Notes under the pieces: generated by a model
What the model was told of the DNA's origin: nothing
The model's input: the letters and a program-made list of their open reading frames with translations, nothing else
The model's database searches: none
DNA from: an uncultured Armatimonadota bacterium
GTDB taxonomy: Bacteria > Armatimonadota > Fimbriimonadia > Fimbriimonadales > Fimbriimonadaceae
Assembly (NCBI GenBank): GCA_903899015.1
Contig: CAIUHP010000111.1
Location: 110,600-174,599, forward strand
Length of the DNA stretch: 64,000 nt
Reading direction: 5' to 3'
Shown here: one piece after another, positions 43,985-53,040 of the stretch
Layout: every line of letters begins with the position of its first letter
Numbering within the stretch: position 1 is the stretch's first letter
Program-made: the position numbers and the translations under genes

Positions 43985-44812
43985 CTAGCCATCTTTCAAG
44001 CCCGTGCTTGCCAGGCTTTCTACAATTTGCTTTTGAAAAATGAAGAAGATAATGAGGACCGGGACAATGGACATCACGGCACCCGCCATTTGAACGTTTT
44101 CCTTGCCCTGAAATCGCCCTTGGAGCATCGCGATAACCAGGGGGAGCGTGAACTTCGTCTCGTCTTGAAGAATGATGAGAGGACCAAGGAAATTGTTCCA
44201 CGAACCCAAAAAGGTGAATATGCCCAGAGTTGCAAGTAACGGCTTGGAGAGCGGCATCACGATCCGCGTAAAGATGCCCCATTCAGGAAGCCCGTCCATC
44301 TTGGCCGAATCGATGAGGCTATCGGGAAGTTTTTCAATGAATTGGCGAGATAAGAAGACGCCAAAGACTCCCGCAAGTCCGGGAACAATGAGGGGTAACC
44401 AAGTATCGAGCCAACCAAAATCTCGAAAAAGCAGAAAGCCAGGGACCATTAAAACAGTTCCCGGAATCATCATGGTCGCAAGCAGAGATACAAATAGAAA
44501 GTCGCGACCAGGAAACCGATGTTTGGCAAAGGCGTATCCGGCCAGCGGACAAAGAACAATGCTCCCAACCGTTGAAGCCAAGGCGATTAGCAAGCTATTG
44601 ATAGCTGATCGAAGAAAAAGTGAGCCTTTCAACAGGTCTTGATACGGCAAAGTCGTTGGGTGTCGAACGAGAAGATCGATAGCGGGAACGGATGCTTCAT
44701 CGTTTGATTTCAGCGATGTCACCACCATGTAATAAAACGGCGTGACCAAGATGATCGCGAACAGAACGAGCATCGTGTAAGTCAGGACCTTTTGGCTGCG
44801 ACTTGGCTTCAA
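43985..44812 (-). CDS. Carbohydrate ABC permease, MalG-type (CUT1)
   Basis: Inner-membrane permease of 275 residues with six helices; the EAA loop at EWGIFTRIVMPLSKPLLATL (about 175-196) contacts the ATPase. The N-terminal MKPSRSQKVLTYTMLVLFAIILVTPFYYM is the typical MalG/ThuG start. It overlaps the upstream fused binding-protein/permease gene by 4 nt (ATGA), so they form one operon. No ATPase is encoded next to it. Sugar specificity unknown. Confidence 0.95.
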   Translation of the reverse strand: MKPSRSQKVLTYTMLVLFAIILVTPFYYMVVTSLKSNDEASVPAIDLLVRHPTTLPYQDLLKGSLFLRSAINSLLIALASTVGSIVLCPLAGYAFAKHRFPGRDFLFVSLLATMMIPGTVLMVPGFLLFRDFGWLDTWLPLIVPGLAGVFGVFLSRQFIEKLPDSLIDSAKMDGLPEWGIFTRIVMPLSKPLLATLGIFTFLGSWNNFLGPLIILQDETKFTLPLVIAMLQGRFQGKENVQMAGAVMSIVPVLIIFFIFQKQIVESLASTGLKDG

Positions 44813-47283
44813 GGGGCATCCTCCTTGCTTCGAAAATATCTCAACTGAACTAGGGAAAAGACCAGGATGACCGCAAACAGAATATAAGCGATCGCGGTGG
44901 ACTTGCCCATTTCAAAAGTTTCAAACCCGGTGTGATAAACCAAGGGCACCATCGTCATGCCAGAGTCGTTGGGACCGAACTTATCTCCGGCTTCGCCTGC
45001 ACCGCCACCCATTACATAGATGGGCTCAAAGACTTGAAACCCTCCGATGACACCCAAAATACAGATGAAAGCAATCTGGGCTCTTAGGCCCGGAAGAGAA
45101 ATGCTTCGGAATCGCCGAAGCGCGTTCGCTCCATCAACCGCGGCCGCTTCATACAAAGTTTGTGGAATCTGTTGAAGGCCGGCCAGGAAGATCAGAATGT
45201 TGAAAGCAAGACCTTGCCAGATCGCGACGGCAATGACGCAGTAAAGGAATGAACGTTCCGAGTGTAAGAACTGAATCGGGTCACGGACCAGATGAAGCCT
45301 TAAGAAAAACGTGTTCAGCCATCCTTGGCCTGAGCTCAAAAAGAGTTGAGTGAAGATAAGCGCAATAGACACGACGCTTGTAACCATCGGCGAGAAATAC
45401 AAGAATCGCCAGTAACGTTGGCCTACGAGTTTCTGGTTTAGAAACCAAGCAAGCGGTAGCGAAATGGCAATCGAAATCGGCAATGAGATAACTAGATAAG
45501 TTACAGTTCGAAGGAAGCTCTTATATAAATCCCCCGACGCCCCCACTTCAACGTAGTTACTCAGTCCGGTCCAAATCGCAGACGAGAGCGGCAAGACGGG
45601 GTGATATTGGGTGAAAGAAAGATAGAGAGCGGTTGCAGCGGGGATAAAGATAAAGATGATCGCCGTAACCACGGGCGCCGCCACAAATGCGTACGACACC
45701 CAATGTTTTCGATATTTCGGCCGAGCAAGAACCAATCCAAATAATGATAAGAGGAATAGAAACGCAATCCACTTTACGGTTGTGAGGACATTGCCCTTCG
45801 ATTCATAAGCTGAGAGATTTCCGATGACGGAGCCAAAGCGCTGATCATACGATTGGGTCTCTTTTTCGATAAGGGCCTTTGCCTGAGGTTGAGCTTGATC
45901 GTACTCTTGCTTCAGCTTCTCCGCGACCTTTGCCTGCAGCGCGGCTTCTTCGGGAGCCAATTCTCCGCGCGCAAACTTCCGAATGAGCTCCCAACGAGAA
46001 AGCCCATGCATCCCTGCTTCTGCACTATAGAGGTCGGTTATGTAAGTGCCCATTCGGTCGAGCACATTTCCTTCTATCCGCCCCGAATCACTTGCTCCAT
46101 GAACCGAAGCGAGTGTTGTCAAACTCGGCATCGCACTTGCCAAGGTCTCCTTGAGCCCTTTGACGTTAGCAACCTCCGGTCGTCGCCAAAACATGTCGGT
46201 ACCAGGTCCCCACATATCCATCAGAGGAGAGATTTGAAAGGTTGAGTCGGTCTTGCGATTTGCGTGATCGACGATCATGGCCTCTTGGGACTCGACACTG
46301 TAAAGGTACTTGAGCCACTCGAAGGCTTCTTGCTTATGCTTGGACTTCCTAAAGATGACGTACGTCGTACCGCCGACAATGTTAAAAGCCTTGCCATCTT
46401 CTGCTTTGGGCCAAGGAACCACATTCCATTTCCCATTCAATTCAGGAGCAGAGACTGGTAGCTGAAGATAGTAATTGGGCTGGTCGATGAAGAGCGGTAA
46501 ACCGATCGTGGGATCGTCGGATCGAAACATGCCAACAACTCGGTTGAGCTGATCGGATGCAGGAGAGTCATGAACATACCAAAGGTTTAAAGCCCTCTGA
46601 ACTGCTCGAATGTACTTTGGATTATTCCAGTCAACCTCTACCTTGTTATCAGGAGTCATGGCAATGCCCGGAAGGTCGTAGGGCATCGAATAGATTCCCA
46701 TCGCCCACTGAGACCGACTGGTGAAGCCAAAGCTGTAGTGATAGCCGTGAACTTCCAGTTGGCGAATCAGTATTTCCAGCTCTTTCCAAGTTCTTGGTGG
46801 CTTAAGTCCAAGCTTGGCAAAGATGTCGGTTCGATAGAAGACCGCTAACGTCGATAGCTCAGCAGGCACTCCAAACAACTGACCGCGCCAGTTACATATC
46901 GGAAGCAACCTTGGAAAAATGTGGGAAGTCAATTCGTCAATTTCGCCAGGAAACTCCTTCTTGAGGTCGACAAGTCCGCCGACACTCCCGTAATCCATTG
47001 GTCCTCCGAGGTTCGTTGCGCCAATGTCAGGAGGCATCGCCGCCGCCATGGAGGTGAAGTACTTGGTGGCAAAATTCCCCCAACTCAGAGGAGTGACGTG
47101 TACGTCAATTCCGGATTTCTGTTTAAAGGTCGCCGCAAGGCGTTTGAACATTTGAACATCATCATCACTTCCAGTGACAGCCCAAAAGTCGATAGTGGAT
47201 GCACGAACAGAAAGGCCCAAACCTAAGAGAATGAGAACAGGCAGGAGCGATTTCAGAAATCTATTTTTGATTATCGCGTTCAC
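44809..47283 (-). CDS. Fused CUT1 binding protein and MalF-type permease
   Basis: A single frame of about 824 residues joins two importer parts. Residues about 1-22 (NAIIKNRFLKSLLPVLILLG) are a signal segment, and about 25-440 are a solute-binding protein family 1 (IDFWAVTGSDDDVQMFKRLA, MPPDIGATNLGGPMDYG, RTWKELEILIRQLE). A linker of charged helix leads to a MalF-type permease from about residue 500 (KWIAFLFLLSLFGLVLARP, SYAFVAAPVVTAIIFIFIP) with EAA loop AAAVDGANALRRFRSISLP. GTG 47283 is the best start (AAGG upstream); a longer frame from 47415 would overlap the divergent gene at 47357. Such tethered binding proteins are known in other ABC classes but uncommon in CUT1. Confidence 0.88.
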   Translation of the reverse strand: MNAIIKNRFLKSLLPVLILLGLGLSVRASTIDFWAVTGSDDDVQMFKRLAATFKQKSGIDVHVTPLSWGNFATKYFTSMAAAMPPDIGATNLGGPMDYGSVGGLVDLKKEFPGEIDELTSHIFPRLLPICNWRGQLFGVPAELSTLAVFYRTDIFAKLGLKPPRTWKELEILIRQLEVHGYHYSFGFTSRSQWAMGIYSMPYDLPGIAMTPDNKVEVDWNNPKYIRAVQRALNLWYVHDSPASDQLNRVVGMFRSDDPTIGLPLFIDQPNYYLQLPVSAPELNGKWNVVPWPKAEDGKAFNIVGGTTYVIFRKSKHKQEAFEWLKYLYSVESQEAMIVDHANRKTDSTFQISPLMDMWGPGTDMFWRRPEVANVKGLKETLASAMPSLTTLASVHGASDSGRIEGNVLDRMGTYITDLYSAEAGMHGLSRWELIRKFARGELAPEEAALQAKVAEKLKQEYDQAQPQAKALIEKETQSYDQRFGSVIGNLSAYESKGNVLTTVKWIAFLFLLSLFGLVLARPKYRKHWVSYAFVAAPVVTAIIFIFIPAATALYLSFTQYHPVLPLSSAIWTGLSNYVEVGASGDLYKSFLRTVTYLVISLPISIAISLPLAWFLNQKLVGQRYWRFLYFSPMVTSVVSIALIFTQLFLSSGQGWLNTFFLRLHLVRDPIQFLHSERSFLYCVIAVAIWQGLAFNILIFLAGLQQIPQTLYEAAAVDGANALRRFRSISLPGLRAQIAFICILGVIGGFQVFEPIYVMGGGAGEAGDKFGPNDSGMTMVPLVYHTGFETFEMGKSTAIAYILFAVILVFSLVQLRYFRSKEDAP

Positions 47284-47356
47284 CTTTGAAATTGCCTTGA
47301 GAATCGTATCACAGTCAGGCAGGAACATCCAAAGAATTCCGCGAACTAAAGAACTA

Positions 47357-48424
47357 ATGTATCGCCCTACCCATTTTCGTGTATGGCTGGCTGGCATCGT
47401 TGCCATTCTTGGCATCCAAGCGGTCAGTGCTCAAGTTCCCCAAGACCTTGCTGACAAAAAGGATTTCAAAGCCTATCGCTCATCAAGTACCGACCCTAAC
47501 CTCCACAACGGAGATGCCCGCCACATGAATGCGGGGGAGACGTTAACCGTAGCCGATATCAAGGGCAGCGGACAACTCACCCACCTCTGGTTCACTATTG
47601 CAGCCAAAGATAAAGACCACCTTCGATCGATGGTTCTTCGCATCACTTGGGACGACGCTAAGCGACCGGCCGTGGAGTGTCCAATGGGTGACTTTTTCGC
47701 CCAGGGCCCCGGAAAATACGTGGAATACCACAGCGCTCCGGTTTCGGTCGGCGGAAGCATGGCGCTCAACTGCTACTGGCCGATGCCTTTCAAGAAGCAC
47801 GCGGTGGTCACCGTAACCAACGAAGGGGCTGGCGAAGTTTATGCGTTGTACTACAACTTAGACTATCGACTCGATAAGCACCAAAAAGACGTTCGCTACT
47901 TCCACACGCAGTATCGAAATTTCTTCCCTGCACCTAAAGGCACACCTTTAACCATCTGCGAAAGCAAAGGTAGCGGGCACTTCGTCGGAACGATCGTGAC
48001 CGTTCTCGCGAACACCGACGGATGGTGGGGAGAGGGCAACGACAATTGGTATGTAGATGGAGCCACAAAGCCCACGATCAGTGGCACAGGCACTGAAGAT
48101 TACTTCTGCGGAGCTTGGGATTTTGGCCACACCTTCCAAACTCCTTTCTTTGGCGTGACCTACTACGACAACAATGATTTTGGCGGAGAGAAACGAGGCA
48201 TCCAAAACACTGTTTATCGATGGCACATTCAGGACCCAGTCCCCTTCACAAAGTCATTACTTTTCACTCTAGAACATGGTCGGGGCGGGTGGGATGAAGA
48301 TCGCACTCCATACCGAAACCACTACACAACGGTTGGTCTTTATTACGTCGACACCCCTGAAGGCGAAGGCCCAGCGCTCTTACCTTATGCTCAGAGAGTG
48401 CCGCATTTACTAGGCGAAAAGTAA
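47357..48424 (+). CDS. Secreted DUF2961/GH172-like protein
   Basis: Exported protein of 355 residues, signal peptide MYRPTHFRVWLAGIVAILGI ending SAQ. The DUF2961 signature is clear: GQLTHLWFTIAAKDKDHLR, CPMGDFFAQGPGKYVEYHS, GWWGEGNDNWYVDG, then GTGTEDYFCGAWDFGHTFQ. DUF2961 is the GH172 family (difructose-dianhydride and alpha-D-arabinofuranosidase activities are known). Catalytic Glu candidates are in GEGND and GTEDY. Start at ATG 47357 is preferred since it begins the signal peptide; earlier in-frame codons overlap the divergent gene. A strong terminator follows. Activity inferred by family. Confidence 0.9.
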   Translation: MYRPTHFRVWLAGIVAILGIQAVSAQVPQDLADKKDFKAYRSSSTDPNLHNGDARHMNAGETLTVADIKGSGQLTHLWFTIAAKDKDHLRSMVLRITWDDAKRPAVECPMGDFFAQGPGKYVEYHSAPVSVGGSMALNCYWPMPFKKHAVVTVTNEGAGEVYALYYNLDYRLDKHQKDVRYFHTQYRNFFPAPKGTPLTICESKGSGHFVGTIVTVLANTDGWWGEGNDNWYVDGATKPTISGTGTEDYFCGAWDFGHTFQTPFFGVTYYDNNDFGGEKRGIQNTVYRWHIQDPVPFTKSLLFTLEHGRGGWDEDRTPYRNHYTTVGLYYVDTPEGEGPALLPYAQRVPHLLGEK

Positions 48425-48441
48425 ATCGCCTGACAAGCGAA

Positions 48442-48471
48442 CCTCCTCTCAGTTGAAGAGGAGGCTTTTTT
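48442..48471 (+). terminator. Rho-independent terminator of the GH172-like gene
   Basis: CCTCCTCT (48442-48449) pairs with AGAGGAGG (48457-48464), loop CAGTTGA, followed by C and six T residues. Confidence 0.9.
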
Positions 48472-48515
48472 GTGCGCCCAGGTTCCTTCACGTGATATCT
48501 TCTTACTAGCCAATC

Positions 48516-50726
48516 ATGAATTTGCGACCGCTATCCCTAACCCCACTTTTGCTTTTTGCAGCCATTGCGCCTGGTCAAACGGCACACATTAAAACTCGAT
48601 GGACCGACAAGGTTTCTCGAACGCTGCCTCACAGCGAATATCCTCGACCTCAATTAGTGAGGAAAGCCTGGATGAACTTGAATGGTCAGTGGGAGTTCGG
48701 CATGGGCACCACTCCAACTTACGATCGCAAAATATTGGTGCCATTTCCCGTGGAGTCGATGCTTTCGGGAATCACCCTGAATGTTGGCAAGAACGATCAC
48801 TTATGGTACCGTCGAGCATTCAACCGTCCAAAGGGAGACCGAATCCTCCTTCACTTTGGTGCGTCCGATTTTGAAACACGAGTATCGGTGAATGGTAAGC
48901 CCGTCGGGCATCACGTGGGAGGTTACGACCCATTTACTCTTGATATCACCGATGCTTTGACCGAGCGGGGAGCCCAAGAACTGGCCGTTGAAGTGGTTGA
49001 CCCAACCGACTCCGGAAATCAGCCCCGAGGCAAACAAGTTCATAAGCCGGGAGGAATTTTCTACACCTCCACCAGCGGCATCTGGCAGACCGTGTGGTTA
49101 GAACCCGTTCCGAAGGCTTCGATTGACTCGTTCTTAATTGAAACTTGGCCTCAAGCATCCCAGGCAAACTTCACTTTCAAAGTGAGAGGACCTCATGCCG
49201 GACTCACCGCTCATGTCGAGGCTTTTGATGGTAGCAAGCAAGTCGCTCAGGCCAGCAACACCGCTGGTGAGCCAGTTACGATCAAGATTCCATCCGCCAA
49301 GCTATGGTCGCCTGAATCTCCTTTTCTCTATAACCTTAAGCTCACGCTTAAGGGTGCCGACGACAAAACGGTTGATTCGGCCAATAGCTATTTCGCCTAT
49401 CGCGAAGTATCCGTAAAAAAGGATTCGGCAGGAATCACTAAGATTCACTTAAATGGCAAGCCATGCTTCATGGTCGGACCGTTGGACCAAGGGTTTTGGC
49501 CCGATGGTATTTACACCGCACCCACAGACGAAGCGCTTAAATACGACATTGACGTCATGAGAAAGCTTGGATTCAACATGATTCGCAAGCACGTTAAGGT
49601 CGAGCCAGATAGATGGTATTACTGGTGCGATCGCATGGGCATGCTCGTATGGCAGGACATGCCAAGCGGAGATGGATTCATCGGACCAAACGATCCGGAT
49701 ATTAAGCGTTCAGCGGCCTCGGCGGCTCAGTACGAGAAGGAGTTGAAAGCGATGATTGATGCGCTTCGGAATCATCCTTCAATCGTTACTTGGATTCCAT
49801 TTAACGAAGGTTGGGGCCAATTTGATACCGCCCGAATCACTAATCTGATCAAGCGCTACGACTCGAGTCGCCTGGTGGATAGCACGACCGGCTGGGCAGA
49901 TCGCAAAGTAGGAGACATGATCGACTGGCATGTTTATCCTGGCCCAGGTTCTCCAAGACCAGAAGCTCATCGGGCGGCCGTTTTGGGTGAATTCGGTGGC
50001 CTTGGATTGCCATTGCCGGGCCATACATGGCAAAAGGAAGGCTGGGGATATCGAACCTACAAGGATCAATCTGAGCTTACAGACGCAGGAGTCGATCTCT
50101 TTTCTCGACTGCACTTGCTAGTTGGTTCGCCGGGGCTTTCAGGCGCGGTTTACACTCAGACCTCCGACGTCGAAACAGAAGTCAACGGTTTGATGACCTA
50201 TGATCGTGAGATCATCAAAATGGATCCCGCACGTTTGGGCAAGGCAATCCGGGAGCTACAGAAGCCAGCCCCGGTTCTGGTTGACCTCGTCTCAACCTCG
50301 CAATATCACGCTCAAGTTTGGAAGTTCACCACTGAAAAGCCAATTGAGAATTGGATGAATACCGACTTCAACGATTCATCTTGGCGTGAATCAAGAGGCG
50401 GATTTGGAACCATGCAAACTCCAGGCGCTGTTGTTGGCACTAATTGGAACACAGCTGATATCTGGCTTCGAAAGTCGATCCACCTCCCATCAATTAAGAA
50501 GGGTAAGAACGTGTTTCTCGACATGCATCACGACGATGATGTTGAGGTCTACTTAGATGGAAAGCTGATTTTCAAGAGTGGCGGCTACACGAGTTCGTAC
50601 AATCTCTTCAGTCTTCCTCAATCCGTTCGAGCGACTTTGTCGGAAGGAAATCACGAATTAGCAGTTCATTGTCACCAGATTTCGGGCGGCCAATTCATCG
50701 ACGTAGGGCTCAAATCCGAACAGTAA
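48516..50726 (+). CDS. Secreted GH2-family beta-glycosidase
   Basis: Exported protein of 736 residues, signal peptide MNLRPLSLTPLLLFAAIAPGQ. GH2 architecture: sugar-binding jelly roll (about 40-200, NLNGQWEFGMGTTPTYDRK), Ig-like middle domain (about 205-300), TIM barrel (about 300-590). Acid/base Glu is in WIPFNEGWGQFD (about residue 429), nucleophile Glu is probably in VLGEFGGLGLP (about 490). A C-terminal beta-sandwich (about 600-736, MHHDDDVEVYLDGKLIFKS) may bind carbohydrate. Substrate could be beta-galactoside, glucuronide or mannoside; family members cannot be separated on these motifs. Confidence 0.9.
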   Translation: MNLRPLSLTPLLLFAAIAPGQTAHIKTRWTDKVSRTLPHSEYPRPQLVRKAWMNLNGQWEFGMGTTPTYDRKILVPFPVESMLSGITLNVGKNDHLWYRRAFNRPKGDRILLHFGASDFETRVSVNGKPVGHHVGGYDPFTLDITDALTERGAQELAVEVVDPTDSGNQPRGKQVHKPGGIFYTSTSGIWQTVWLEPVPKASIDSFLIETWPQASQANFTFKVRGPHAGLTAHVEAFDGSKQVAQASNTAGEPVTIKIPSAKLWSPESPFLYNLKLTLKGADDKTVDSANSYFAYREVSVKKDSAGITKIHLNGKPCFMVGPLDQGFWPDGIYTAPTDEALKYDIDVMRKLGFNMIRKHVKVEPDRWYYWCDRMGMLVWQDMPSGDGFIGPNDPDIKRSAASAAQYEKELKAMIDALRNHPSIVTWIPFNEGWGQFDTARITNLIKRYDSSRLVDSTTGWADRKVGDMIDWHVYPGPGSPRPEAHRAAVLGEFGGLGLPLPGHTWQKEGWGYRTYKDQSELTDAGVDLFSRLHLLVGSPGLSGAVYTQTSDVETEVNGLMTYDREIIKMDPARLGKAIRELQKPAPVLVDLVSTSQYHAQVWKFTTEKPIENWMNTDFNDSSWRESRGGFGTMQTPGAVVGTNWNTADIWLRKSIHLPSIKKGKNVFLDMHHDDDVEVYLDGKLIFKSGGYTSSYNLFSLPQSVRATLSEGNHELAVHCHQISGGQFIDVGLKSEQ

Positions 50727-50738
50727 TGTTCGGATTTG
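50711..50738 (+). repeat. Perfect hairpin spanning the GH2 stop codon
   Basis: CAAATCCGAACA (50711-50722) and TGTTCGGATTTG (50727-50738) pair perfectly over 12 bp around the tetraloop GTAA, which contains the TAA stop (50724-50726). No T-tract follows, so it could protect the 3' end of the mRNA rather than terminate transcription. Confidence 0.7.
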
Positions 50739-50879
50739 GGAAGGAGCAATCTGTAAAGGAGCTTATAACTCCTACATTAACAAGGCTGGCCACCCAATTC
50801 ATTTCTTTCCCACCAACAAACCTTGTTGTCTGGCAGTGTGTCCTGGGTGGACTCGCATTCGCTAATCCGTCGTTATAAA

Positions 50880-51165
50880 TTGCCGAGGTCAGGAAGGCGC
50901 GCGCAGAATCGTAGCCATAGGTTTCCACTCTCGGCGATGTGGTTCTAGTTGTTGGCGCTCCCAATGCGGGTCCGTAGAAACTCGAAGAGGTCGTTAGGTG
51001 CTTCGTTAGATCGTAAGCACACGAATTGCGCACGAGGCACTGAGTCGCGTTGTAGCTACTGCCACCCCAGACCTGATAGCCGTTCTGAAGATCCACTTGC
51101 CTTCCCCCGCCATCGAAGCGGAATTCATTCCACCCATTCCGTGGTCCCAGGACTGTTCACATTGA
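50880..51165 (-). pseudogene. RHS/YD-repeat gene remnant
   Basis: Minus-strand translation reads GPRNGWNEFRFDGGGRQ, then DLQNGYQVWGGSSYNATQ, and further downstream ETYGYDSARAFLTSAIYNDG, which looks like a YD repeat of the RHS family (YGYD..RLTSA-YNDG). The frame opens just after a TGA near 51166 and has no start matched to a complete protein; downstream of the last unit the sequence stops resembling RHS. RHS proteins are large polymorphic-toxin shells, so a 95-residue piece is a fragment. Codon use is normal, implying recent decay or assembly of a cassette. Confidence 0.5.
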
Positions 51166-51180
51166 TTCTGTCTTTCGGGA

Positions 51181-51294
51181 TATCCGGTGGATCTTATCTA
51201 TGCCGATCAAAAGTATCCACCTATCGTCGAAGATCAAGAAGGAGACAATTACTTTCCTGCGATGATCGGTGAATCCGTTATCTCGATTATTTAA
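51181..51294 (+). pseudogene. Short orphan C-terminal gene fragment
   Basis: Plus-strand frame with no ATG reads VDLIYADQKYPPIVEDQEGD and ends NYFPAMIGESVISII before TAA at 51292-51294. Composition looks protein-like, and an in-frame TGA lies immediately upstream (about 51163), so it is at best the 3' end of a lost gene. I recognise no family. It lies head-to-tail with the RHS remnant on the opposite strand. Confidence 0.3.
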
Positions 51295-51426
51295 GCGGCG
51301 ATCAAAACGATCCCAATCCATGAATCGCTAATTTGAGCGAGATCATTAGAAGATTTTTTCGCGCCCGGCGCATTTGAAATCCGCCAGCTCATCGAGCCCG
51401 CGCGCTCGGTTTTATGAACGTCTCTA

Positions 51427-51813
51427 TTATTTGACCTGTTTCATTTGAGAGATTCCAAACCGCCAAACTGCAAAGAGACACAGACAAACGAGCACGAAGA
51501 TAGAACCAGCCCATGGGCACCAAAGTATCGGAATCAGTAAGGCGGCCAGAAGTAATCGAATCATGGATTTGGACGGCTTTTCGCGTAAATCAATAAGCTC
51601 CGATTGGCGTTTAAGTTCCAAGTCCATCGTCGCCTTTAAATTCGTCCATTTACGTCTGTTCACATAAGCAAACTCGAAAGGCAAATCGTAAATGCTAGCC
51701 TGAACCGAAGAAGTACTCTCTGCCAATGTAGCTTTATCCGACTGGTCAATTTGTGCCATCAGGTCGGCAAGATGGAAGGTCAAGCTTAGGGTCCGTTTGG
51801 TCAGTATTGGCAT
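51427..51813 (-). CDS. Small membrane protein, unknown
   Basis: Protein of 128 residues. The first 75 residues are soluble and charged (LMAQIDQSDKATLAESTSSV, YDLPFEFAYVNRRKWTNLK), followed by two hydrophobic helices (SMIRLLLAALLIPILWCPWAGSIFVLVCLCLFAVWRFG, about 85-120). No family recognised. It is the last of four minus-strand genes (53040 down to 51427), 12 nt after its upstream neighbour's end. Such clusters next to RHS remnants sometimes encode immunity proteins, but that is only context. Confidence 0.65.
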   Translation of the reverse strand: MPILTKRTLSLTFHLADLMAQIDQSDKATLAESTSSVQASIYDLPFEFAYVNRRKWTNLKATMDLELKRQSELIDLREKPSKSMIRLLLAALLIPILWCPWAGSIFVLVCLCLFAVWRFGISQMKQVK

Positions 51814-51825
51814 AATTTTACCGAT

Positions 51826-52272
51826 TTAGCACTTCATCTCCAATAAGAATCCTATGCCAAAAATGGCAGCGCTCACCAGAGCAACCAAAGCTTCAACTAT
51901 AATTGCTTGTGGAAGTTTAACCAGGTGAATTATCATAGCAATAAATGCGGAGGGAGCCGAGAGAAATACAACGCCGCTGACAGCTACTGAGAGCCACTTA
52001 AAATAGTCATTCCAAGTTGGCTTTTTACCGCCGCACAGGCGCGTAAGTGGGTTGGGCTTCGAAACGACAAAAGGCAAGGTGGCCACATCTTTCGCAATCA
52101 AGAAATCAACTGTGCCCCAAAAAATGCCTGATGGAAGGGCAATCAAGACCCAAGTAAGAGTATTATGCCAGGCTATGGCGTTAACGATCCCCAAGATCAC
52201 AAATGCAAACGCTACGTCGAACGAAGTCTTTTTTGCCCACAATCTCCATGTTCTCTGGCTACTTGTTTTCAT
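51826..52272 (-). CDS. Multi-pass small membrane protein, unknown
   Basis: Protein of 148 residues (start at ATG 52272, GGAG 5 nt upstream; the ATG four codons earlier at 52284 is alternative). Four hydrophobic segments (about 18-36, 40-55, 93-115, 120-143) with SFDVAFAFVILGIVNAIAWHN and FGIGFLLEMKC. A loop with KPNPLTRLCGGKKPTWNDYF lies between. No family recognised. It overlaps the end of the upstream small gene. Confidence 0.65.
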   Translation of the reverse strand: MKTSSQRTWRLWAKKTSFDVAFAFVILGIVNAIAWHNTLTWVLIALPSGIFWGTVDFLIAKDVATLPFVVSKPNPLTRLCGGKKPTWNDYFKWLSVAVSGVVFLSAPSAFIAMIIHLVKLPQAIIVEALVALVSAAIFGIGFLLEMKC

Positions 52273-52585
52273 CCTGCACTCCATAATCTGCGGATTTAGC
52301 CGAAGGGACGATTACCCCCTTGCGTCCACCATCAAATTTCGCCCCCACATAAAAAGCTAACATACATGAAATCCCTGCAAGTGGCGTCATACCCAAAGAA
52401 AGACCGTAAGCAAAGCTGATAACTATTGCTACAGCTGGAAGGAGAGCCATTACTTGAAGGTAGATCCTTACCCGTTTCAACCTTGCGGGTTTACGAAAGA
52501 CGTATCCAAATAGGAGACCACTAAGAACTCCTTTAAAACCAAAGGCCATCACCCAAAACGCCTGTAATTGAAGGTGATCATTCAT
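52259..52585 (-). CDS. Small membrane protein, unknown
   Basis: Protein of 108 residues with three hydrophobic helices (about 8-28, 38-58, 68-85): QAFWVMAFGFKGVLSGLLFG, RIYLQVMALLPAVAIVISFA, MTPLAGISCMLAFYVGAKF. C-terminus ends in charged KSADYGVQDENK. No family recognised. It overlaps both neighbours on the same strand (4 nt with the upstream gene), so the four small genes are a translationally coupled unit. Confidence 0.65.
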   Translation of the reverse strand: MNDHLQLQAFWVMAFGFKGVLSGLLFGYVFRKPARLKRVRIYLQVMALLPAVAIVISFAYGLSLGMTPLAGISCMLAFYVGAKFDGGRKGVIVPSAKSADYGVQDENK

Positions 52586-53040
52586 GGTTGGAATGAGTGT
52601 CCTTGTTCGCCCGAATGCACACTGGTTCTGGTATCCCTATTCCGTTCATACATATTGACAATTACCCATAGACACAGCATTAACCCACAGGAAAATAGTC
52701 TTCCGACGAAAAGGCTTTTCCACTCTCTCGGGTCTAAGGTGGCAGTCGCCGGTGCGTCGGTAACGTAGTAGACGGAAATTGCGGAATTTGATAGAACGTT
52801 AGCGTGATTTACAGCTACTACAGGCGCGAATTTGCTGCCGTGTACAACATATTCCACCCGAGCCGATACGGAGTTACCTGAGTTTACGGTCAGTTCTCGA
52901 ACGTACCCTCGCACCTGCTGAAGATCCTTGAACGCCACAGGATCAACTAGAGTGAGAACCAGTGTCGCTACCATCACACCTAACGTGATGGTAGATGTTA
53001 ACCAAAGTAAAGCGCGCGGACGCGTGTTCTGATTTACCAT
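52582..53040 (-). CDS. DUF3592-like membrane protein
   Basis: Protein of about 152 residues from ATG 53040 (a frame from 53109 is longer). N-terminal transmembrane helix (LLWLTSTITLGVMVATLVLT, about 10-30), an extracytoplasmic beta domain with VSARVEYVVHGSKF and SVYYVTDAPATATLDP, then a second helix (LFVGRLFSCGLMLCLWVIVN). This architecture, with the YYxxxNPxxAxLxP-like segment, resembles DUF3592. DUF3592 proteins are of unknown function, often near secretion or toxin-immunity clusters. It is the first gene of the small cluster. Confidence 0.68.
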   Translation of the reverse strand: MVNQNTRPRALLWLTSTITLGVMVATLVLTLVDPVAFKDLQQVRGYVRELTVNSGNSVSARVEYVVHGSKFAPVVAVNHANVLSNSAISVYYVTDAPATATLDPREWKSLFVGRLFSCGLMLCLWVIVNMYERNRDTRTSVHSGEQGHSFQP

